This document shows positions 13,401 to 25,600 of a DNA stretch of 64,000 nucleotides, piece after piece (the stretch's first letter is position 1; every line of letters starts with the position of its first letter). The DNA comes from Pipra filicauda (lineage: Eukaryota; Chordata; Aves; Passeriformes; Pipridae), in assembly GCF_003945595.2 (NCBI RefSeq), contig NW_024104368.1, positions 434,001 to 498,000 of the forward strand. The letters are read 5' to 3'. The translations under genes were made by a program, and so were the position numbers. The notes beneath the pieces were generated by a model. The model saw only the letters and a program-made list of their open reading frames with translations, was not told where the DNA came from and searched no databases.

Positions 13401-16400
13401 GTCTGTGGGAAGTGTGTGCTGTCCTGCCTCTAGGCCAGATCCTGTCCTTAACCCTGTTGGTCTTAGCCAATGTCTGGAGACATCAGTTCAGCCAGCTCAC
13501 TACTTGCTCTCTCTCCAAGCACTATGGTTGTAGGTAGATGAATTCAGGTATTGCAAAAACCAGAAGAAAGAAATGGATGCTTATGATCAAATAGCTCATT
13601 TTTCAAATTCCACAAGCCATTAGGAAAGAACTTTTTTGTGTCCCCATAGCAACTAGAGTTCAAGGTGCCTTTGTAAAACACATGGCCAGAGATCTTCCCT
13701 GGAAAGCTTACAAATGAAACAAATGAGAGAAAATACTAAGGGAAAAAAGCTGACAAAGAAAAGGGATTTATCTCTGGCTACAGAGCCATTAAAAACAACA
13801 TCCATTTGGGTACTCTGCTGCGATTTTACTGAACAGGACACACTGGATCCGGATCTGCTCTTTGCACTAATTTCCCATAAAAACATGGATCTAGTTCAAG
13901 ATCTTGCTACTGCTCTTTAAATATTCTGATACACCTCTCAACAGTCTTCTACAAGAAAACAAAGCCTAGCTGAATGATTCTGGATCCAGCAAGTGCCTTC
14001 CCAAGGTCAGCCCATTGCCTTAAAGACTAAGAAATTGATGGAAGCAGCGTACAATTGGTAGCCTGACCTTGCGAGCCCAGCTGGCCTCAGGAGTTCAGTA
14101 CAGTGCCAGGCCAGTACAGCTGAGTGTACTTGGAGGGGGCCTGACTAGAGGGGGTCTCTGCACTAGCCCTGAAAAATAGACCCAGGTGATTGTGTTGGTG
14201 TTTAGTGGGTCAAAGCAACAAAACATCTGTTGATCTGCATCCAAAGAGGGCCTTTCGAGTGGGGCCATGTGAAGAGATGCCAGTGCCCTGCTTGCCCCAG
14301 GCTTGCTGCTGAGAGCTGCAATTCTTCAAGTGGGCTGGTTGTTCAGATTGCAGTACTCAGCAGCTGTCATTTATTACAGTGGGGGCAAACACAGTAAATA
14401 ATCACTTCAGATACTTTCTCTCTTGATCTTTTGGCCAAGCTTAGTTTTACTGTGGTTTCTTAGGTGTGCTTTGCTTTCTGCCATCAGGCTCAGGAATCAC
14501 TCAAGTGCAGTGTTAGCACAATAAATCTCACAGCCTTTTCTTCCAAATAAAAGCAGAAAGCAGTAGCTTCTAGTCATTTCACCATCCTGCTTTCCTGCTG
14601 GCAGCTCAGCGGAGCAAGGGTACGCAAACTTCAGCCCAGGCTGAATTGTTAGCATGGTGATATCTCTATCCCTGTTTTCTCAGAAGTGTTCCTGAGAACA
14701 CTCAGACATGCTGGCTGAAACCAAGAGAAAAAACACTATGACCACTGTTTGTTTAAGGTCAGGGACATGGAACAGCTGTATTTGTTCAGCATTTGCTTGT
14801 CAAGGAAAGACCTCAGCAAGTTTTCAGATAATCTGTCTGCCTCTATATTTTATGCACAAACCTGCCATCCCCACACATACTTGAATCTTTCCAGCAATCT
14901 CTTCTTATTGCTACATAGATATCAAAATTGCCATCTGGTTAAGGTGGTGGAATGCATTTCAGCCGTGCTCAGTTCACATAAGGAAGTGCTGTTACATTTC
15001 TCAGCTCATGTGTAACATTTTGTGATCAGATCAGGGAGATTGCTGCCGCAGTGGTTCCTTGGAATTTCCTCTTATTTCTGCAAATTTAAACAACATACTG
15101 CTGATGATTGATTATAGTAATTTTGTTGTTCATATCATCCTATTCATATCACAGCAGGTATTGCTTGTAATTATTAAGGCTATTTGTTATTAGAGATGCA
15201 TGGGCAGTGAAATACAATGAGAAGCAAACAATTTAACTGGTAATAAAATTAGCTGATCATGGAAAGTCAATCTGCTAATTATCTCCAAATTGTGTCTGTC
15301 AGTTCTGTTTTGCATTTCTTAGACTCCTTGCTCCCCAGTGAAAAGCTTTTGCAGGTCCACATTCTAAAGAACAAACTGAATTCCCCATCAAGAGAGGTTT
15401 TCATCATGTTACACCTTTGTTCTCATACAGGTTCACATAATTTCATATTTTGTGACAAATAGGCATTTTATTGTGTAATTTACTGCACTAATAGTGCACT
15501 AATTTTTTATAGAAGATTCTTCATAAAACAATAAAAATTAGGCTGATTCCTTCAATTTCATAATTAGTGGAAAGTACTCAGCACTTGAATTTCATAGTTG
15601 TTAAATTTTCAAAACATCTTGTGATATTTAAGTGGTGGAGCACACATTAAGGTCAATTTGAGCCACATGGATAGAAAGTACCTTTGGACACTTTCAAAAA
15701 CTGCATATAGGCTTTTCTAACTGTCCTTGGTTCCTGGGATTGTCAGTCGATTAATTTACTGAGATTCTAGTATACATGCAGTGAAAAAACAAATCATATG
15801 GGCAGCAGGACCAGTACAACTTGGTTTTCTGTGCATTTTTGCATAGTGGTATTGGCAGCTGGCTATGGCACTGAGGCTTTTATTTTAATTAGTATTTGTA
15901 TGGTGTTTGACAGCACTACATCTCTTTTTTATGTCCAGTATTAATAGGTCATTTTATAGTTGGGTGTGGGAAAATTAAAGGTGGCTATCAGATTTTATGT
16001 ATCTGTCAGTTTGCTTATATTTTAATTTCTGTTTTAAATATGGGCAGGTAAAACAACCAACCCAACCAACATTAAATATTTTTTCTCATATCCGTTTATT
16101 AAAAGAGATTATTAAAAGTAAACATTGAGTCATTTTACAAGAAAATATCATTCTCTGTTGAAAAATTATGATGCCTTAAATATGATAGAGTTAAGATATA
16201 ATATTGGGTAAATAGAGCTGTGGTTTGAACCATCATGGCCATTCTTATTTTCTGAAGAGTCTATATCTACTTTTCCAAGTCAAAACCAGTCTGGAATGTG
16301 AGCTGAAATGTTATCTTTACAATTTTGTTCCAAGTGTGAAATATATATTCCAACCCATAACCCTGTATAAGGGAGCTGAACAGCTCTGCTAATCACAAGG

Positions 16401-18499
16401 AATCTACAGAGACTGTGACCTACTAAGTACCATGTGGTAGAGCTCTGATGCACCATCCCAACGTCAGAAAGTAAATAGCAATACATACTTGACCTTAGAT
16501 GCAACAGGAGTTACAGGATAAACTTCAGTCACCCGTTGTCTTGGATTGTCATTAATCTCAGTAGGAGGCAACAATGGAAAATGATAATAAGAAAAAAATG
16601 TGAATTAAACCCCAAAACAACCCTGTGAAAGAGAAACTCTTCAACTTTAAATTGGAAGCAAGGGGAGCTCTGCCAGGTGTGGGAATGCAGAGAGGCCTTC
16701 AAGGGCTGTGCACAGCTGCAGCTGTGCCTCTGCCTTCAGCCAGTGCTTGTTTACTCTGTCTGGGAGCAGGCACTCTCCACATGCACTTTCGAACTCCTGC
16801 TGATGGCAGGTGAAGCTAATCTGTCAGACAGTACTGGCTCTAGATATCCAAGAGAGCCATCAACCCCTTGTTCTGACAGGCAGTAGCAAGAATTAATACA
16901 AGCGATAATTAGTTACTCTGTTTGACTTCTTTTCACTATTTAAAGAGAGCTTTTCTCCTATAGGAATGAGATGAATATGTGTCTGTCAGAGTCAGGCTGT
17001 ATTGGAATGACTTCTCACATTGCCAAGTAGCAACACAGAGCTGTCCTAGTGAGATCTCTGGAGGATCCCTGTGGAAAATAGTCACAGGAGGAAGGCAAGT
17101 AAATGGTGACAAGTGAGGCCAGGGGCCCTTTGGCTGACCACCATCAAGTGGTGAGCAGGATGCCTAGGAATGTTTGGGGTTTCCTATCTGAAATGAGTCT
17201 TATCAAGCTGGGAGAGCAGACTCCTTGTGGAGGTCACACTTCTCCCCCAAAAGCAACGCTGGTTTTTGCAGGACCCTCGGCAGCTAAGACTTGGGAACAG
17301 CCTTGCTATTCTGCTGCTAGTAAAGACCGAGAGTGGGAAACTTTTGTGTTCAGACTCAAACCAACATAGAAATGTGTTTTGATTCTGTCTCCCCCTCTGT
17401 TTAGCATTTCCACTTGACATTAGCTAGTGTCCCCCCATCCCACAGTAAGAGATGGGAAGGAACAGATAACTCCAGGTCACTCCAGCAAAATACACACAGC
17501 ATGCCAAGCATGGTCTGGAAACCAGAGAGACACTTTGGTGTGATAACAAGGTCACTGCAGACAAGCAATGGCAAAGGCACACTTCTATCTATCTAAATCT
17601 TTGAGTATGTTTGAACATAATGGTGTACTGAGGCTAAAGGACTGGAAATGTGGGATGACGTGCTTAAACGCACAACCTCTGTTTGCCCTTGTGAAGATTA
17701 TGAGCCATACCTAAAAGCACATTGCCACAGGATCAGGTAAATTGACTTTTATTGAAACATACTGTAATACGAAGGGGGGAAGATTCCAATTTAACACAAA
17801 TACATTGCATTTCAGGCTCCCAAATAACTATTGATATCTGCTGTCCTGGAGCAAATCATATCTTCCTTGACAAGTCAGACAGCTGCTCCTTCTCTATCTT
17901 CCCTTTGTTATCTTTAATAGCCATGGATTGTTGTGGTACCTTCAAAAAATATTTGCAACTTACTTGACGGATGTCTCACCTCCTGCTATTAGCCCTGGTT
18001 CATGGGTTCATCTAATGCCTGTTCTTGCTGATGAAAGACCAAGTGCTTTTGAAATGAGAGTGTACTGGATGTCACTGCACAGTGCACACTTTGAACAGCT
18101 CCTCTTCCCCTCCAGCTGGCAGCTGGTGGGTGAACAAGCTCTCCAGCTATTCTGGTTATCCTGACACAAGTTATGGTAGAAGCAACCTCCAGAGCTCGTC
18201 TGGTCCAGGTTCCATCTCAGAGCAAGGCCAACTTTCTAGTCCTGTAAGACTGCTCATGGTCATCCCCAGCTGAGGCCTGACTACTGCCAGGGAAGTAGAT
18301 CCCACAGCTGCTCAGGGCAAATGTTCCCGCGTTTGATCACAGTCACTGTGAACAATTTTTTTCCATTTGTTGAAGATATGAAAATACTGGTATCTTAAAT
18401 ACAGGATCACTAAGAATTGTAAGATAGGTCTAAAGAAAACCATGGCTATATTTGACCAATTTCACTCAGACTTTGAAATGAAAAGACAAAGCAAGTCTA
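10456..18499. other. Non-coding interval (5' intergenic or TECRL intron 2), no gene recognised
   Basis: About 8 kb with no recognisable coding exon, RNA gene or repeat family. Frames at 12055-12640, 13653-13920 and 14749-15015 are open but lack similarity. If TECRL exons 1-2 are upstream of the window, this interval is part of intron 2. Confidence 0.6.
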
Positions 18500-18610
18500 A
18501 CAGCACCAGGGTTGCAGGTTTGATACCTGTACAGGCCATTCACTTAAGAGTTGGACTTGATAATCCTTGTGGATCCCCTCCAACTAAGAATATTCTGTGA
18601 TTCTATAATT
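18500..18610 (+). mobile_element. 5'-truncated SINE-like fragment with CR1-type tail
   Basis: The unit contains GGTTTGATACC at 18518-18528, one transition away from the tRNA/SINE B-box form GGTTCGATACC. It is followed by ACAGGCCATTCACTTAAGAG and then a CR1-like 3' end (GTTGGACTTGATAATCC, the CTCCAACT stretch, AATATTCTGTGATTCTATAA). The same tail logic is seen in the CR1 at 20391-20638. The combination of a tRNA-like head and a CR1-X-like tail resembles the songbird SINE described in zebra finch, from memory. The A box and 5' part are not visible. It could instead be a CR1-X 3' fragment. Confidence 0.6.
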
Positions 18611-19651
18611 CCTTCAGGCTATCAACTGTCCTCAGGTGTGTCAAAGGAAATGAAGGCAAATGTGGTAGAAATGGATGAGGGTGGTAATACTGCAGCAGTT
18701 CCCTTGCCTTCCTCTGACAGTCTTTGCTGCCCACAAATCTCAGTCAACACCATGGGCTGTGTAAGGTCTCCCCAGACTGCCTCAGATCAGACCAGAAATG
18801 TGCCAGGTCAGCCCTAAAATCCTTCAACAGCAAACTGAAGAGTGTGAATGGGTTAAGCGAAGTTACGTGTGTTTGTGGTGCAAAGGAGGAGTGTTTATTT
18901 TGTCCATTCATCAGCACAGCTGTAGGGGCACTACAGGCACTACAAAGAGCTGGCCAAGTTAACAATTTGAACTGTACCAGTTAGACCAAACTGGTCCAAA
19001 ATCATCAAAGGGCATCCAAGAACCACTGCCAAGGGCTATCGTGCATTTGAGGGTGACCTTTAGTGCATTTAAAAATCTACTTTTAGGTAACATCCTTAAG
19101 TTGAGGGTATCATGGAAGTTATGTATAACTCAGTATTAGCTACCCATTTGCCTCTACTTTTTGTATCTTTATTTCCCTGATTAATCCATGATTAAGAATG
19201 AATACAAGCTGCATATCCCTAGTCAGGTTTTATATTCCTGAATGGGAAACATCACCCCCTTTGGACCAGACTGTAGCACAAGCACCATTTTAGAAGGAGG
19301 GACAAGGCTGACACATTTAGTACTGAGTTTTGGCAAATATGATAATAAACAGGGTCCTCTTTATACTTCCCAGTGGTGCACATACAGGTCTATTTTTCAT
19401 GTGCTGATGGAGCATTCAGCACTGAGATTGACCCTTACAACACTTAAGAAGGGAGAAGGGACTTATGCTCTAACGTGTATATTAAGTGTTCCTCCAGCTC
19501 TCTTGTATTCTCCTTGTAGAGCTAAGACTGAAAGAAAGGTGGGGTTTTTCTCCATCTCACATTTGTAGCTATCAGCTGAAAAAAAACCCAACTGAGAGAA
19601 AATTAGATCCTTCACCATGAAATTAACAGCCACGCTTTGTGATTGGAACAG

Positions 19652-19696
19652 GTCCCCAGTGGTACCCTTCCCGTGTTGGCCTGCAACTAGAACGCA
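19652..19696 (+). CDS. TECRL: TECRL exon 3 (45 bp), end of the ubiquitin-like region
   Basis: The exon reads, after two bases completing a Cys codon, [14 protein letters not shown] and then one base of the next codon. It covers human-equivalent residues 96-111. The acceptor is AACAG with a poor pyrimidine tract, and the donor is a strong GTAAGT at 19697. It enters with one codon base already used and leaves in the same phase, so its 45 bp can be skipped without a frameshift. It was found because the reading frame of the next exon demanded an upstream exon ending in a single base. The joined codon at the exon 3/4 border is AAT (Asn). Confidence 0.9.
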
Positions 19697-22600
19697 GTAA
19701 GTATTCATATGGTTGAATACAGCCACCTAATGTATTACTAATCCTCTGGCAGATTCTCCTTCTAACAGTATTGCTCTCTCTATACATGTTATTGGGTGAA
19801 CTGTTAGCACATTTTCATTAACAGATATCAATTATTAACTTATTAGTCTTCTCATTAATAAAGGAATCTAATGTTTTTCATAATGTTTCAGGATACAGTA
19901 TATGATCAAATAAGGAAGACAAGGCAGTTTTAAACGCATTTGCTCACTTCTCTCACTTAATGCATGATCTATTTTAATACTTGCTTACAGCCTCATCAGA
20001 AGATGCAGCTGCCTGCAGGAGGCAGCCTATTTTTTTGTGCCGGTACATAAGTTCTTGGTGGACATGGCAGTGGGAGATAAGGCTGCCACGGGCTGTGTGG
20101 TATTTGGTCTGTGGACATGTTGAATTTCAAAGCCATAGAAAATGAGGGCTCAGCAGCTGATGGAATTTAGAATCCTTGCTGATGTAAACAGTCAACAAAT
20201 GAATTGAAAGGGAGACGCAACGCATAAAGCAGAAAAGAGCAAAGAGGTGTTGCAGCCATGACAACATCCCAAGCCAGTGGCTGTTGGAGTTTCCTAATAT
20301 CCAGCTCCCTGCCCCCATAGAACAAAAGAGAACCAGATATTGCCATTTTATCTCTCTGTCTGTACACTCTAGGTCCATTAGGACCTAGGGGAGGCTTATG
20401 TTAGATATTAGAAAAAATTTCTTTACAGAGAGGGTGGTCAGACATTGGAATGGGCTGCTCAGGGAAGTAGTGGATTCTCCGTCCCTAGAGATTTTTAAAA
20501 AGAGACTGGGTGTGGCACTTAGTGCCATGGTCTAGTAACCACAGTGGTAGTGGATCAAGGGTTGGACTTGATGATCTCGAAGGTCCCTTCCAACCTGGCT
20601 GATTGAATGATTCTATGATTCTATGATTCTATGATTCCATGACTGGAAGCAGATGACTCAGAATGCTGGGAAAAATAATGTAGTGCTCACATACACCTGG
20701 TCTGCCTAGGTCAGAGCTTACAAAGAAATCTTGAACAGTGGGCCTTTGCCCAAGAAGTTGCATTCATCATGAAGTGCCACCTATTGTGAAATAGCCTGAG
20801 GATGTGAATGTTTCAGCAAAATACTTCAGTGAGGGAGATGCTGCATAACATCGACTTTGCCATTAGTCTTGCAAGACAGAACAAAGAGTGCTCTACGGAG
20901 TTGTCTGTGTGATTGCTTGGCATGTCTCTAATGGGTTAGATTAACAGAGATAGCATCATACAATTGCCACGCATTGCTGCCCAGTGTCATGTCAGCCTGA
21001 TGCTTTTGTTAAAATGAGATGAGAATAACTCTCACAGAAGTGCTCTAAGTTGTTAACCTGGAGAATAAGTACCACGTCACCAAAATAAATCAGAATACAA
21101 GCTGGGCCGACACCTGGGCCATTATCAGGGCAGTCTATGCATTGTGCTGAATCTCTGAGAGGATACCTGTTGTTCATGCCATCTCCTCTTCCTTTTTTGT
21201 CATTGCAGATGGGCCCTTTTTGAAGGATTCAATTAACATTCAAAGTCTTGCTGTTTCCTCCATCATTACACTGTATTTTACAGACCTGGGTCAGCAGGTC
21301 GGTTGGACCACAGTAAGTATGTCCTTGTAACAATCAACAGGATATGTCTTAATGTACAATGTGTTTTTGCATCAAATTACTCCAACTTCCCCAGCCAGTC
21401 TTTCCCTATGTAAAATGGTGTAATTACTTATCAGCAGTCAAAACAGAATTAAATGGACAGTGAGCTAAATTATCAATATGCTAACTCTGGCATCCAATTA
21501 AAGATTAGAAGGTGGACATAAAAATATTGCCTGAGAAAAAAAATCAATTTTAAAAAACAGTTTTAGCTTATCTAGGGTTTATATGCCTGTGCAGAACCTG
21601 CAGCCAAATATATTAATTTGCTGCAAGACTCCTCAGCTTTGAAAGTGGAAGGATATTACAAAGAAAAAATGGATTTCTAGTAATCCTGTTACTAATGTGG
21701 GAAAATTATTGGATGAAAATATCTTTCTCTTTGTTCACCCAAAGCACAGTTCTGATAGAGAGGTTAAGGATTCCAGGCAGAAGATGTCCAGCCAGGCTCA
21801 GGAGTCACAACTTTTGAATCTCTTTCTAAAACAAAAGTATTTGCCATGAGCAACAATATCTGTGTTATGCTCTAGGTAGGCATGGTCTCAGTCTGACTTC
21901 AGTTATTTTCCTGTAAGTAACTTTCAGAATACAGTATATGATCAATATGAAGACCACAGTTGGAAGGTCAGGGTGGTAGGAGAGAGGTAGCACATTCCAC
22001 TCAAATGGGGTTGTGGGGAACTCTAACCTTACAGGCTCCTCTGGGAAAGGAAGAAGAGAAGGATTCAATGCATTCACAGCCCAAAGACAGAAGACAGTAG
22101 AAGTATTTGAAAGGACAGTGAAGGAATGGGAGATGAAGAGACTTTTCCAGTGTCCTGCATCAGGCATATGTGGTGGAGCTGAAAGTAGTTTCACTACTAG
22201 ACTGACCCAGCTTTTGCTGTAGTTTGCATGTACTGCACTACCTGGGGTAAGACATAGCCCATATCTGTATATTGGGTAATGAGACTCCCAATTTCTGCAG
22301 TGAGAAACATGAGTAAGACAGAACTACTGTTTCTGAAAGCCATTAAAACACTGACAAGACTATTCATAGCAATGGAAAACATACCACCAGTTGCTTTCAA
22401 TTCCTTTAATGAAGCAAGTGAGTTTTCCTTAACTGGTATCATGGCTGTTGGCCAACTTATTAAATTCTTAGCTCAGGCAGCACACAGATCCCACCCTGCT
22501 CATGCAGGGGGACTACAAGACCCACTGACAAGCCACTGTCCTTCCTTGGCAGTGCCTATATGGATGAAGCTTGTGAGCGTCAGATCTTTGAGCAGCTCAC

Positions 22601-25600
22601 AGGTGATAGTTCCTGTTCATCTCTCCAACAGGTCACTATGGGCTAGGAAGAATTACTACAAGACACTTGGAGTAAGCATGCTAATTTACAGTTCCTTATC
22701 TTTTGGAAGGTACACTTAAAGTGTTACTGCCCGAGCTGCCCTTGACCTTGGGACGTCAGCCTCTGGATCAGTTCTGTAAGGTCATATATCCATCTCACCC
22801 GCTCAAGCTCACCTACATTTCCCCTCTCCAAGGAAGCAGATTGCCCTAATCAGCACAAATTCTGACAGGCTTTAGCCCCTTTGAAGAAGAACATGACCTG
22901 TATCCATCCTTCCCAGTTCCAATAGGACCCAAATCCCCAGGTGGTGACAGGCAGTTTACTTCAGTGGAGCTATAGCCTTTGACACCTACCTATTTCAGTG
23001 GAGGTCTGCGAGTTGCCAAGGCTTTGCCCCACCCTGATTAATAGCCTACTGGGGCCACACTGATTAATGCCAGTCCTGTTTCCCCCCTGAATCCATCCCA
23101 CCACTTCTCAACCATGGAATTTCCTTGCAAAGCAAAATTGTGATTAGTGCAGCTTTCTGTTTGCTACAATTAAGTAATCTGCAAAACCCTTATTTATTCT
23201 CTCTTTTCCTGGTGGTTTATGTAGCCTAAGACAGTAACATAACTAAAGCTTAATATCCCATTATAAATAGTGCAGTTATGACCAGGAGTTGATACTGCAG
23301 GCAGTGGCATTTTTTTTATGATTTAATCTGCATGCAAAAAGTTGACTCCATGAGTTTCTGAATATTCATGTTTTCCCATTCTGCTCCATATTCTAAATTG
23401 TCTCCATTCTTAGTGAAAGAAATCTTCTTCCTAGCCACATCATTTAAACAGCCAGGAGATTTTTATGTTATAACTAGTCTGTAACAAGAGAGAAAAAGTT
23501 CATAGAAGATTGTATTCTAACAATAGCAATTAAGAATGCATTTGTAAACAGTATGTGTAGTTTTACTGCCATTTTTACTATGCTTAGAGCTCCCATTCTC
23601 CCATTCCCCTTGATACTCTATCAGATTTATGCATACAGAGAAGGATGTTTCTGATTTAAAGGGTTGACATTTAAATAAACAAGGTGCAGAATGAAAATAT
23701 TCTTATCTCGTCAGCAAAAGGATAGCTAAGGTACAAAGGGCCACATTCAGCTCTGGGCTCCAAAAATAGATACAGAGGCACATGGAGACATGCTGGTGGC
23801 TCCAGAAGTCAATGCTTTGGGTATGGATCTGTCTAGGGGAACACTAATCACAGAGGTGGGTCTTCTGGGGCTCTGTCACCTCATTGGAGATCCCACTTGA
23901 GGATCAAGAACACTAAGACCCCCCAATGCTGGGAATTTACAGCCAGACAATGACTTGTGGAAAGGGGAAAATAGTACTGACCTCCACCTCTACCTCCTTG
24001 GAGCAGTGCCCTTTCCAAGAGAGTGGTAAAATAAAAGGTCTATTCCCAGACAGAATTTGGGTCTCGATAAGTCTAGTAGCAGTCTTCTGAATCAAGAAAC
24101 CTCAGCTTCCCTTTTGGAGCACCCACAATCTCTGATTTACAGTCCTTGTCACGCTCCACCTTGGTGGCTCAAGAGTTTGCTCTCTCGTCTACTTAGGTCC
24201 TCTGTGAGAGGCTGACACGTTGTAGGAAGGATGTTTCCTCCTTTTCCTCAACCTTCTTAAAACAGGGTGCACAATGATCAAAATATTTTTGGTGTTTTGT
24301 GCTGTGAAAGGCCAGACATCCCCTGGGCTCAGGTTGCTCCACAGCTTTGAGATTGGTTGACCAGTTTTCAGCAACTCCTAGAGACTGTGTTTCTCTGATG
24401 GAGAAGAGAGGACAAACTGGGGTGAGGGATTTGCAGTTCTCTGCCGCTGGAATAATTATTTGTCACTCTCTTTTGAGAATGTGATCCTTTTCTGGGATAA
24501 TTTCAGTAGACATCTAGCCTCAGTTGGCTCTTTTAGAAGAAAGGAGACCCTCAGGGCTGATTTGCAGAACACAATTCAGGGACAAAACAAAACCTGTTTC
24601 TTAGTATCATCGATTTTGTTAGAACTCTCGCTCTACTCTGCCTTATTTATATCAACTATTTCCAGAAACACATAATTTACTTCTGCACAAGACTTACCAA
24701 TTCCTTTACCCTACCTGGAGGGTCCAGTTGAGGTTTCCTGACTGATGTTGCAGAGATACTGATGGGATATGAGTTTACAGATCTTTTCTATAAGGCCTTG
24801 CAAATATTTTACCCCAGGGGTGCTTGAAATTCCTACCACTGGAGTGATGGGTTGTATTTTTAACCTCTGTTCAATTTTGGGCCTAAGCATTTTTGACAGA
24901 CATTGCAATTTTTATACATTGCAATGCAGCATAGTAAAACACATGGCTGGTGTTTTATTACTAATAATGCACACTGCTGTTGTAGTCAAAAGGAAGAAAA
25001 AACTCCATTCTTCATCCTCAAATTCACACTTCTGCTAAAGCCTTCCTCATTTGAGCAGTGATTGCAATTTTTGATTTATCAGCTTCTGTTGACCTGTTGC
25101 CACCTGGGCCGGCTACCAGAAGCATCCAAATAGAACTAAGAAAACAGCACAGAATTGTAGAAAATATATTTTACCTACAAGTCTGTGAATTTCAGAAGAT
25201 TAACCCTGAAACACAGTACTTCAGCAAATATTTTTTGTAACTTTGATTTCAGATTAGGGACTGCTTAAACACTTTGACTCTTGAGGGCCTTAAAATAGTA
25301 CAGCTGGCAGCAGAACTGCTCCATTTCAAATTTCCCAATGAAAAAAACTCTACTCAATTTAGCAATGTGGAGATTAATACTTATTTAAACCCAAGAGCAT
25401 CTTTGAAGTCTGAAACCCCACATTTTTTGCTAATTAATCTGTTCCCTCCTGGCTGGCAGGCAAATTTATCACCAAGTTAGACATTGTGGAAAATGAACAG
25501 GAAGCCAAGAGATCTGTGTTTGAAGCTGTATGATTATGTATAGCAGGTACACACAGTGGGGAAGTGCAATAATGAGATGTGCCTGTTCTCTCAAGGGGAA

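Noticed and set aside
18500..18610. A functional tRNA gene
   Set aside because: Only a B-box-like motif is present. There is no A box or cloverleaf, and a CR1-like tail follows, so this is a repeat and not a tRNA gene.
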